64,000 nt of DNA from Planctomycetota bacterium (GTDB lineage Bacteria; Planctomycetota; PLA2; JAEUHO01). A program made the translations under genes and the position numbers. The notes under the pieces were generated by a model, which was given only the letters and a program-made list of their open reading frames with translations, did no database searches and was not told the DNA's origin. The DNA is taken from NCBI GenBank assembly GCA_029259775.1, contig JAJDEN010000058.1:248001-312000 (forward strand). Direction: 5' to 3'. Each line of letters begins with the position of its first letter. Within the stretch, counting starts at the first letter, position 1. This document shows, one piece after another, positions 34,307-41,799 of this stretch.

Positions 34307-36078
34307 GCCAGCCCCTCCATTTCGGCCTCGAGGCGCTGCTCGGCGTACGTCTCGCCGTACCAGCCCCCGGCGTCCACGAGCTGCGCATGCGTACCGGCCT
34401 CGATCACGCGGCCAGCGTCGAGCACGACGATGTGGTCGGCGTCGCGCACGGTGGAGAGCCGGTGGGCCACCACGATCGCCGTCCGACGTCGCATGGCCCC
34501 TCGGAGGCGGTCGAGGATGCGCGCTTCCGTCTGCGTGTCCACGGCCGAGAGGCAGTCGTCCAGGAGGAGGATCGGCGCTTCACGCAGCAGCGCGCGCGCG
34601 ACCGTCGCGCGCTGCTTCTGCCCACCAGAGAGCTGGAGACCGCGTTCGCCCACCACGGTCTCGAGCCCCTTGGGGAAGTGCTCCAGCTCCTCGTCGAGGC
34701 CGGCGATGTGGAGCACCTCACGCGCCTTCGCCGCGTCGAGCTCGCCGCCTAGCGCGTAGGCGAGGTTCGAGCGCAGCGTGTTCGAGAAGAGGAACGCCTC
34801 CTGCGGCACGACCGCGAATCCGGCGCGCAGGCGCTCGAGCGGGATGCTCGTGACGTCCGCGCCGTCCAACGCGATGGCCCCGGCCGGCGGCTCGTACTCG
34901 CGTGTGAGGAGCGAGAGGATGGTGCTCTTGCCTGCGCCGACTGGGCCGACCAGGGCCAGCGTGCTGCCGGCCGCGATCTCGAACGACACGTCCTCGAGAG
35001 CCGGCCGCGCGGCGCCCGCGTGCTGGAACGTGAGGCCGGTGACACGGATCGCTCCGCGGATCCGGTCCGGTAGGGCGACGGGCTCGGTCAGGACCGGGAT
35101 CTCCTTCGGTCGGTCGAAGATCTCGTCGATCCGCTCCATGGCGGCGGCCGAGCGTTGGAATGCCGACACGACCCAGCCGACGCTGATCATCGGCCAGATC
35201 AGCATGCCGACGTAGAGCATGAACGTGGCCAGGAACCCGACGCCAAGGTCGCCGTCGATCACCTGGCGTCCGCCATACCAGAGCACGATGAGATTCGCGC
35301 CGCCGCCCAGCACGTAGAGCGAGCCCGTCATTAGCGCGCGGAAGTTCGCGAGGCTCAGGGTCTCGCGGACGAGGCCTTCGTTCTCGCGTGCGAAGGCGCG
35401 CTCCTCGACGTCCTCGGTGGCGTACGCGCGAACGACCCGCGCTCCGGCGAAGCTCTCTTGCGCGCGCGCGGAGAGATCACCGATGGACTCTTGGACCGCG
35501 CGGGTGCGCCGCATGATCCCAGGGCCAAGGATCCGAACCACGAGCATGATCATCAGCAGCGGGACCAAGGCGGCGAGCGTGAGCGAGAGCGAGAGATCGA
35601 TCATGCTGGCGACGGCGACCGGGAAGAGCACGATCGTGCCCCCTACGTACATGAGGCCCGGCCCGAGAGAGAAGCGCACGGCCTCGACGTCGCTGGTCAG
35701 GCGGGCGATGAGGTCCCCTGTGCGCGTGCGGTCGAAGAAGGTCGCGGGCAGCGCTTCGACGTGGGCGAACAGATCACGCTGCAGATCGCGCGCCGCGCGA
35801 CGTGACGTGCCCACCAGCAGGCGCCGCATGCCATAGGCCAGCGCCGCGGCCACGACCGAGACGCCGAGGAAGGTCCAGCCCAGCGCGACGGCTTCGGCCA
35901 CGCCGCCCTCGTCCACGCGTTCGAGCGCGTTGAGCGCCTGGCCGAGAAGACGCGGCGCGTAGACCATCAGCAGGCGGCTTCCGAGCACGCACAGCGCGCC
36001 CAGCAGCAGGGGCACCTTGTAGCGCGGCACGTAGCGCAGGATCCGGCGGTAGGCGTCGCGCACGAAGGCCGGCTCCAC
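34303..36078 (-). CDS. ABC exporter half-transporter, degenerate-ATPase subunit
   Basis: A 591-residue half-transporter of the MdlA/TM287 type starting with GTG. Six transmembrane helices precede an ATPase domain with Walker A GPVGAGKST and a canonical LSGGQKQRATVARAL. The residue after Walker B is Asp instead of the catalytic Glu (LLLDDCLSAVDT). That pairs with the degenerate LSAGE signature of the other subunit, giving one active and one inactive ATP site, as in studied heterodimeric exporters. It is the first gene of the pair. A 0.7 kb gene-free region lies upstream. Confidence 0.92.
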   Translation of the reverse strand: MEPAFVRDAYRRILRYVPRYKVPLLLGALCVLGSRLLMVYAPRLLGQALNALERVDEGGVAEAVALGWTFLGVSVVAAALAYGMRRLLVGTSRRAARDLQRDLFAHVEALPATFFDRTRTGDLIARLTSDVEAVRFSLGPGLMYVGGTIVLFPVAVASMIDLSLSLTLAALVPLLMIMLVVRILGPGIMRRTRAVQESIGDLSARAQESFAGARVVRAYATEDVEERAFARENEGLVRETLSLANFRALMTGSLYVLGGGANLIVLWYGGRQVIDGDLGVGFLATFMLYVGMLIWPMISVGWVVSAFQRSAAAMERIDEIFDRPKEIPVLTEPVALPDRIRGAIRVTGLTFQHAGAARPALEDVSFEIAAGSTLALVGPVGAGKSTILSLLTREYEPPAGAIALDGADVTSIPLERLRAGFAVVPQEAFLFSNTLRSNLAYALGGELDAAKAREVLHIAGLDEELEHFPKGLETVVGERGLQLSGGQKQRATVARALLREAPILLLDDCLSAVDTQTEARILDRLRGAMRRRTAIVVAHRLSTVRDADHIVVLDAGRVIEAGTHAQLVDAGGWYGETYAEQRLEAEMEGLA

Positions 36079-36755
36079 AAGGACGAGGCAGGGCGGCCGA
36101 GACTAGCGCGCACGCGACGTGGCGGCGGGCTGAGGAGGCCGAGTTTTCCGGTTCCAGAAGCGAGGCGTGCGCTGTCGCACACCCTCCTGCACGGTGCCGT
36201 CCGGCGTGCGGACGTCCCGGCCGATTGAGGCGAACTCAAGATGCTTGTAGCAAATGGGTTACGACCTTTTCGACCTCTTATGGTGCCCGCGGCATGGAGC
36301 TTGCCTTTTCACGCGTGAGATTCGGCGCAAAGTTCGACCGAGGACAACCCCCTTTTTCCGTAGCCCAAAGCCCCAATGTCGAGTCTCAAGAGGGCCAGTC
36401 ACGTTGTGACTGGTCCTCTTCGTAATTCTGGGGCGGGATGGCGCGGGACCGGCCCAGTTGCGTGGATCGGCGGTGCGGTGGCCGCCGCAGCACGCGCCTC
36501 GACGTGGGTCGGCGGACGCGTGGGTCGGCGGACGGGGGGGGCGCCCAAACCAGCCTGCGCTCGGCCTTGGGCCATGGCGTGACGCACCGGCTGCATTCCT
36601 GCGGCGGGGCCCCGGGGGACGCTCGTCGTCGGACGTCCAGGGACCCTGCAAGGGCGCCGCTCAGGCAGGTGGGCGCGAGGCTCGTAGGAGCGGGACGACG
36701 TTCGCGTCGACGTCTCGTGACGCTACGCACAGCCGGCAGCCCGTGCAGCTCCGGG
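36079..36755. other. Gene-free region with an AT-richer core
   Basis: No convincing gene was found in these 677 bases. The stretch 36231-36360 is near 50% G+C by eye (36 of 70 in 36231-36300), well below the surrounding DNA. It ends in a CCCCCTTTTT run at 36347-36356. A strong hairpin follows at 36388-36420. The right half returns to very high G+C with no recognisable feature. A structured RNA or an upstream regulatory region is possible. Confidence 0.4.
36388..36420. other. 15-bp hairpin in the AT-richer island
   Basis: Arms AAGAGGGCCAGTCAC and GTGACTGGTCCTCTT pair over 15 positions, with one G-T pair, around a GTT loop. No T-tract follows on either side, so it is not a simple intrinsic terminator. 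Confidence 0.6.
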
Positions 36756-39158
36756 CTACTTGCCGCTGGCGGCAGTCTTCTTGCCGTCCTTGCCTTTCCG
36801 CTTCTTCTTCTTGGCGTTCTGCTTCTCTTCCGACTTGAGGTACTCGTCGTACTTGACGCGCATCTCGGCCGTGAGCTCAGCGGCCGGATCCTCCTGGATC
36901 CACGTGCCCGCCGCCTCGAGGCTGCCGACCTCGAACTGGATGCGCGCCGTCACCACGACGTGCATCTTCTCGTCCATGCTCTTGCCGCCCAGCGGGATGC
37001 TGAAGGACAGGTCGGCCCAGTCGAACACGGGGTCGACCTTGACGACGGGATCCGTCACCTCGGCCGCATCCAGCTTCATGACCTCATAGCCCAACTTCTG
37101 GCCCTCGGCGAGCGGAAGGAAGCAGACGAACTCCTTGCTCGGGAGCATGAGCGTGAGCCTGCCGAACCAGATGCCGACCAAGTAGGTCCCGGCGGGGCAG
37201 ATGCCCTTGACGGTCTTGGGCGCCTTGGCGCGGCCACGGCCTGCGCGGCCCCTCTTCTTCTTCTTCTTGCCCTTCGCCGTAGGGGGCGCAATCACCTCGG
37301 GCTCGCGCACCTGCACGTTCTCCAGGGCGATGTCGGTGTGGATCACACCGAGGGTCCAGAAGGGATGCTCGGTCTCGCTCTTCTTCTTGATGCCGCGTGC
37401 GGTCTTGAAGGTGGTCGGACGCTTCCAACTGCGTTTCATCAACTCCATGCGTCGTTCCCCGGCGCTGATGAAGCTCTTCTGGGGAACGACGACGATCGCA
37501 TTGGAGCGGCCGAGGATGTAGACGTGGTTGTCCGGGGTGGAGCCGGGCTCCACCCAGTTGCGGGTCACGGCGCCCGTGAAGTGGTCGATCGCGAGGTCCT
37601 CTTCGTGCATCTTCTTGGCGCGCACGGCCCGGCGGACGATCGGGCCGATCTGGTCGCGGCCCGACTTCATGTAGCTGGCGAGGCGGAAGCCGACCCACGG
37701 GAAATCGTTCTCCGGATAGGGCGGCGCGTCGGGCCCACCGCCGACGTAGTTGCGGCAGGCCGAGCGCAGCACGAGCATCTCACCGTCGCCGGCACCGCCG
37801 CCACGGATCACCTTGACCCAGCGGCCCATGAAGTTGTGGTCGAACTTGCCGAGGCGGTACTTCTCGAACCATGAGCCCGTCCACTCCGCCACGTTGCCGA
37901 CCATGTGGTGGCAGCCGCACCAAGAGCGGCCGTCGCCATCGAGCGGCACCTTCTTGCCATCTTCCCCGGCCCGCTTGTCACCGGTCGGGTTGGCGCCGTC
38001 GCGCGAGGCGACTGAGAGCGTCGTCGGCATGTAGGCCGCGTCCACGATCTTGCCGCCCCAGTTGGCGTACAGCTCGTTCTTCGGCCAGTCGTTGCCCCAC
38101 GGAAAGACGAAACCGTCCGGGCCGCGCGCGGCCCACTCCCACTCGGCCTCGAGCGGCAGGTGCATCCCGGCCCACTCCGCGAAGCGCTCCGCGTCGTTGT
38201 AGGAGACGAAGCGGACGGGGTGGTCTTCCTCCCCGGCCAGGGGCGCGCCATCGGGCCAGTTGGACGGGGGCTTGAGGTTGTAGAACTTCAGCTTGATGGT
38301 GCGAGGCAGCGGCGTGAATCGGAACTTCTTGGCCGTAGCGACCTCGTCGATCTTGCCGTCGGCCCGCCGCACCATGAAGTCGTTGATGCGCTTCTCGAAG
38401 GCCTTCCAGATCACATCCTTGTTGGCGAAGTACAGCTGCCGCCAGACCAGGGTCTTGGCGCTCTGCTGCTGGTCCTTCGAGAGGCGGACCATGAACGCCG
38501 CGATCTCGTCCAGGTTCGCGAGGCTGCCGCTTGCCGTGTCGTAGACGGCGGCCGAGTCCAGCAGGAAGCGCTTGTACTGAGCGTTCGTGATCTCGTACTT
38601 GCCGATGAAGTAGGGGCGCAGGAACGTCTTGTGGTACGGCGTCTCGTAGAGGAAGAGCTTGCGGTGATCCGCGGGGCGCCCGGCCAGGATGCCGTCGAGG
38701 TAGGCCTGCTCGGAGCCGATCTTGATCGTGCCGCCCTGGACGAAGGTCTGACCCGCCGGGACGGGTGCGGGTGAAGGGACCTGCTCGTAGGTGCGTGCGG
38801 GCGCCTTCTTCGGCTCGTCCTTGCCCTCTTTCTTGGCCTCGTCCTTCAGCGCATCTTCGGGATCCTCTGCAGGATCAGCGTCGGGATCATCCTCAGGAGC
38901 ATCTTCCGGCGCCGTGCCGGGGGCGGGAGCCGCGGGCTCGTCTTCTCCCGGAGCCGGATCGCCGGGCTTGGCGTCGTCCTTCTTGGGAGCGTCCTTCTTG
39001 GGGGCGTCCTTCTTGGGGGCGTCCTTCGTGGGCGCCTCCTTCTTGGGCGCGTCCTTGGGGTCGTCGCCGTCCTCCTTCTTGTCGTCGCCGATGGCCGCAT
39101 TGGGCAGCAACGTCACGAGGCAGAGGAAGACAAGGGCGAGGCGCAGTCGGTGCAGCAT
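36756..39158 (-). CDS. Exported SUMF1-domain protein with a Lys/Asp/Pro repeat region
   Basis: An 800-residue exported protein. A signal peptide (1 to about 23) is followed by a low-complexity region (about 24-150) of repeated DAPKK-type pentapeptides, then Pro/Asp/Glu-rich sequence. A SUMF1/formylglycine-enzyme-like domain spans about 190-520: FIGKYEITNAQYKRFLLDS, LPLEAEWEWAARG, GCHHMVGNVAEWTGSW and WVGFRLAS. The C-terminal 250 residues are a separate beta-rich domain that I do not recognise. There is a Cys pair in WCGCHH and a Cys in LRSACRN, but not in the arrangement of the FGE copper site. The ATG at 39158 was chosen for its signal peptide; another ATG is at 39176. Confidence 0.82.
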   Translation of the reverse strand: MLHRLRLALVFLCLVTLLPNAAIGDDKKEDGDDPKDAPKKEAPTKDAPKKDAPKKDAPKKDDAKPGDPAPGEDEPAAPAPGTAPEDAPEDDPDADPAEDPEDALKDEAKKEGKDEPKKAPARTYEQVPSPAPVPAGQTFVQGGTIKIGSEQAYLDGILAGRPADHRKLFLYETPYHKTFLRPYFIGKYEITNAQYKRFLLDSAAVYDTASGSLANLDEIAAFMVRLSKDQQQSAKTLVWRQLYFANKDVIWKAFEKRINDFMVRRADGKIDEVATAKKFRFTPLPRTIKLKFYNLKPPSNWPDGAPLAGEEDHPVRFVSYNDAERFAEWAGMHLPLEAEWEWAARGPDGFVFPWGNDWPKNELYANWGGKIVDAAYMPTTLSVASRDGANPTGDKRAGEDGKKVPLDGDGRSWCGCHHMVGNVAEWTGSWFEKYRLGKFDHNFMGRWVKVIRGGGAGDGEMLVLRSACRNYVGGGPDAPPYPENDFPWVGFRLASYMKSGRDQIGPIVRRAVRAKKMHEEDLAIDHFTGAVTRNWVEPGSTPDNHVYILGRSNAIVVVPQKSFISAGERRMELMKRSWKRPTTFKTARGIKKKSETEHPFWTLGVIHTDIALENVQVREPEVIAPPTAKGKKKKKRGRAGRGRAKAPKTVKGICPAGTYLVGIWFGRLTLMLPSKEFVCFLPLAEGQKLGYEVMKLDAAEVTDPVVKVDPVFDWADLSFSIPLGGKSMDEKMHVVVTARIQFEVGSLEAAGTWIQEDPAAELTAEMRVKYDEYLKSEEKQNAKKKKRKGKDGKKTAASGK

Positions 39159-39350
39159 GGCGGTTCTAGATCCCATGAGGTGGGGGCGCGGGCGTCTTTC
39201 GCGGCCGGAGGGCAAGGGTATCACGGTGCAAGGAGTCGGCGGATCGCAGGGCCCACCCGCGTGCCGTCGAGGAAACACCGATTGGAGCGCTCCCGCGACC
39301 CCCCTGCCGCGCCACTCGGCAGGGCGTCGTCTGTCGCGCGTGCTACCTCT

Positions 39351-39382
39351 CCTGGGGGTACATGAGGTCAAAAACCCCCAGG
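39351..39382. other. Inverted repeat upstream of the LysM promoter
   Basis: CCTGGGGGT (39351-39359) and ACCCCCAGG (39374-39382) form a 9-bp stem with a 14-nt AT-rich loop. It lies just upstream of the -35 box of the LysM gene, so it could be an operator or a terminator of unknown transcripts. Confidence 0.4.
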
Positions 39383-39398
39383 TGTTGTGATTCGTCCG

Positions 39399-39426
39399 TT
39401 GCCATGCGCGCATTCCTCCCTATTCT
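39399..39426 (+). promoter_or_regulatory. Sigma-70-like promoter of the LysM gene
   Basis: TTGCCA (39399-39404), a 16-nt spacer and TATTCT (39421-39426). Transcription would start near 39433, giving a leader of about 100 nt that ends in GGGAGGG just before the ATG at 39533. Confidence 0.55.
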
Positions 39427-39532
39427 GAGCTTGGAGGCGGCCCCGCGCCCCAACGGATAGCGCGGGGAGCCCGACGGACCATCGTTGTGCATAGGCATGC
39501 ACGGCCGCCGGTCCAGACTTGGGAGGGTTCCA

Positions 39533-40336
39533 ATGGGTAACTTCGAGAAGCTGTCGGTGCTTGTGATCGTGGTCATCATCGTGATGATCCTCGTCGTCGC
39601 TCTGTACACCTGGACAGACAACCCCGACGGGACGCCGCCCGCGACGAAGACGGCGGGCTCTGCTGTCGTTCCGCCGATTCCGGGCCCGGATAAGGAGGCT
39701 GCCAGCCGCAAGGCCGGCGACCTGCTCGACGACTGGGACCGCTTCAATGAGAACGGGGACGAGAACGGGGACGAGAACGGGGAGGACAAGGGGGAAGACG
39801 GCCTGCGGAAGGACCACGAGTCCAGAGGCAGTGACGACATCCTCGACGTGCCTCCGCTGCCGGACGCCCCGGATCCTCTGCCCCAGCCCAAGAAGGATCC
39901 CGCCGCCGCGTCCCAGGAAGAGTGGATGTACACCGTCAAGGCGGGCGACACGATCACCGAGATCGCCGAGCGCGAGCTGGGGACATGGCGGCGCTACAAG
40001 GAGATCCTGAAGCTCAACCCGGGCGTCAAGGCCGAGACCATCCGCGAAGGCGACACGCTCAAGATGCCGCCCAAGGGCATGGCGGACTCCATGAAGGTTA
40101 CCCCGTCCGTACCTGGCAGCGATCCCCTCAAGGGCGCCTCGTCGTCGAAGGCCCCCGGGGGCAAGATCGCCACGGGTGAGCACTACACCATCCGCAAGGG
40201 CGATCGGCTCTCGCGCATCTCCAAGCGTGCGTACGGCACCATCGACCGCTGGCCGGAACTCTGGGCGCGCAACCTGTCCACGATCGACGACCCTGACGAG
40301 CCGAAGGTCGGCGCGAAAATCTTCATCCCGAAGTAG
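39533..40336 (+). CDS. Membrane-anchored protein with two LysM domains
   Basis: A 267-residue protein. An N-terminal membrane helix (residues about 6-26) is followed by an acidic Pro-rich linker that includes a NGDENGDENGED repeat encoded by a 12-bp tandem repeat. LysM domain 1 (about 138-185) reads YTVKAGDTITEIAERELG and ends LKMPP. LysM domain 2 (about 218-267) reads YTIRKGDRLSRISKRAYG and ends KIFIPK. LysM modules bind N-acetylglucosamine polymers such as peptidoglycan, so this protein likely sits at the cell wall. The GGGAGGG site decides the ATG at 39533. lpxK follows after a terminator. Confidence 0.9.
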   Translation: MGNFEKLSVLVIVVIIVMILVVALYTWTDNPDGTPPATKTAGSAVVPPIPGPDKEAASRKAGDLLDDWDRFNENGDENGDENGEDKGEDGLRKDHESRGSDDILDVPPLPDAPDPLPQPKKDPAAASQEEWMYTVKAGDTITEIAERELGTWRRYKEILKLNPGVKAETIREGDTLKMPPKGMADSMKVTPSVPGSDPLKGASSSKAPGGKIATGEHYTIRKGDRLSRISKRAYGTIDRWPELWARNLSTIDDPDEPKVGAKIFIPK

Positions 40337-40388
40337 GCAGGATCTTCATCCCGAAGTCGGTCGTGGTCCTACCACGTCGACAACCGAA

Positions 40389-40416
40389 CGAGCCGGGCGC
40401 GCAAGCACCCGGCTCG
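40389..40416 (+). terminator. Intrinsic-type terminator after the LysM gene
   Basis: A 9-bp stem of CGAGCCGGG and CCCGGCTCG closes a 10-nt loop and is followed by CTTCGTTT. It separates the LysM gene from lpxK. Confidence 0.55.
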
Positions 40417-40434
40417 CTTCGTTTCCGCGTCGGC

Positions 40435-40440
40435 TACCAT
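40435..40440 (+). promoter_or_regulatory. TACCAT -10 box of lpxK
   Basis: TACCAT ends 6 nt before the GTG at 40447, with no Shine-Dalgarno between, supporting this start over upstream in-frame codons. Confidence 0.45.
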
Positions 40441-40446
40441 TTCCCG

Positions 40447-41487
40447 GTGAACCTCAGGGAGATCCAGCGCGGCGGGGGCGGCATCACGGGCGCCGTGGCG
40501 CGCGCCGGTCTGCGTGTCGTCTCCTGGGGCTGGGCCGCCGGCGCGGTTGCGAAAAGTGCCGCGTACGGATTGGGCCTCCGCAGGACGACACGGATGGCCG
40601 TTCCGGTCATCTCCGTCGGCAACCTGGCCGTGGGTGGTACAGGCAAGACGCCCTTCGTCGTCTGGCTCGCCATGCGCCTCATCGCGGCGGGTCGGACTCC
40701 GGGCATCCTCGCCCGTGGCTATGGAGGTGCCCTGTCTGGCGGCGCGCTCAACGACGAGGGCCTCGTCCTCCGGCACATGCTGGGGGCGACGATCCCTCAG
40801 GAGCAGGACCCGGACCGGGTGCGCGGCGGCCGAGCCCTGCTCGCACGCCATCCGGAGGTCGACGTGATCCTGCTGGACGACGGCTTCCAGCACCGTCGCA
40901 TCGCCCGGGATCTCGACATCGTCCTGCTCGACGCGACCGAGCCCTTCGGCTTCGGCTTTCTCCTCCCGCGCGGTCGGTTGCGCGAGCGCCCGCGCGCCCT
41001 GCGTCGGGCTGACGCCGCCGTGCTCACGCGGACGGAGAGAGTGAGCGAGAGCGCCGCCGACATCGCAGCGGCGCGCATCCAGGGGCTTGTCTCCGGACCG
41101 CTGGCGCGCGCTCGGACCGACACGGTCCCGGCATCCTTGGCCGACGAGCTGGGGGGGGCGCGGGTGTTCGCCGTGTGCGGCATCGGCAACCCCGACGCGT
41201 TCCTCGGCTCGCTCGCCGACCTCGGGGCCGACGTGGTAGGCCGCCGGATCCTGTGGGATCACGAGGTCCTGCCAGCGAGTACGTGGCAGGACATCGCCGT
41301 GGAGGCGCGGGCGGCCGACGCGGAGTGCGTCGTCACCACCCGCAAGGACGCCGTCAAGTACGACGTCTTGCCCGCCGAGACGGTCGTCGTCGACATCGAG
41401 ACCGTCCTCGTCACGGGTGAGGCCGACCTCTGGGCGGCGATCGAGCGGGTCGTAGGGGCGCCCCAAGGTCACGCGCCTCGCGCGTGA
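40447..41487 (+). CDS. lpxK: Tetraacyldisaccharide 4'-kinase
   Basis: The lipid A kinase, 346 residues, which phosphorylates the 4' position of the disaccharide precursor at the inner membrane. An N-terminal hydrophobic helix is followed by the P-loop SVGNLAVGGTGKTPFVVWLA. The hallmark ILLDDGFQHRRIARDLDIVLLD carries the catalytic and Mg-binding acidic residues. AVCGIGNPDAF and CVVTTRKDAVKY complete the family pattern. Its presence indicates a lipid A-bearing outer membrane. The GTG start fits the TACCAT box and the helix. It is convergent with top6A across a hairpin-rich gap. Confidence 0.93.
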   Translation: MNLREIQRGGGGITGAVARAGLRVVSWGWAAGAVAKSAAYGLGLRRTTRMAVPVISVGNLAVGGTGKTPFVVWLAMRLIAAGRTPGILARGYGGALSGGALNDEGLVLRHMLGATIPQEQDPDRVRGGRALLARHPEVDVILLDDGFQHRRIARDLDIVLLDATEPFGFGFLLPRGRLRERPRALRRADAAVLTRTERVSESAADIAAARIQGLVSGPLARARTDTVPASLADELGGARVFAVCGIGNPDAFLGSLADLGADVVGRRILWDHEVLPASTWQDIAVEARAADAECVVTTRKDAVKYDVLPAETVVVDIETVLVTGEADLWAAIERVVGAPQGHAPRA

Positions 41488-41798
41488 CCGCGTGCGCGCC
41501 CCCCGGAGGCGTCCGGCCGATGGGGGGCGCTGCCACGCGGGGACCGACGACTCCGCGCGCGTCCCCGATCCATCTGGGGGGATAGGTCCGGTCGGAGCGT
41601 AGCGGAGCCGGACCGCAAGGGGGCGGGAGCCCCCTTGAGGACGTCGAGACATCAGGGCCGGTCGCGAGGCTTGGCGAGCGGCCTCCTGCGAGCGTAGCGA
41701 GCAGGATGCGCGCAGCGTGGGCCCGGTCCTCCGGCTGCGCAGCAGCCGGAGGAGATGTTGGTCGCCCCGACCACGGTGCACCCGCGGAGCGGGTGCAC
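41488..41798. other. Hairpin-rich tail-to-tail gap between lpxK and top6A
   Basis: These 311 bases hold no gene. They hold at least four palindromes: 41585-41614 (7-bp arms around GGAGCGTAGCGGAG-like core), 41684-41706 (6-bp arms around GAGCGTAGCGA), 41728-41752 and 41775-41799. The last two are perfect 11-bp stems with 3-nt loops. Confidence 0.65.
41728..41752. repeat. 11-bp hairpin, trinucleotide loop (GCA)
   Basis: CCTCCGGCTGC-GCA-GCAGCCGGAGG, a perfect stem. Confidence 0.7.
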
Positions 41799-41799
41799 C
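41775..41799. repeat. 11-bp hairpin, trinucleotide loop (GGA), abutting the top6A stop
   Basis: GGTGCACCCGC-GGA-GCGGGTGCACC, a perfect stem. Its last base is the final base of the top6A stop codon. Confidence 0.7.

Larger units (their letters stand above)
39159..39532. other. Divergent intergenic region with a hairpin and a promoter
   Basis: 374 bases between two divergent exported-protein genes. It contains a 9-bp hairpin at 39351-39382, a TTGCCA/TATTCT promoter at 39399-39426 and about 100 nt of leader for the LysM gene. Nothing else recognisable is present. Confidence 0.5.

Noticed and set aside
36347..36356. Intrinsic terminator at the CCCCCTTTTT run
   Set aside because: The T-run is not preceded by a convincing stable stem on the plus strand.
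36225..36425. Small open frames in the AT-richer island
   Set aside because: No ribosome binding site, codon composition unlike neighbours, and they cross the 15-bp hairpin. An RNA or regulatory role fits better.
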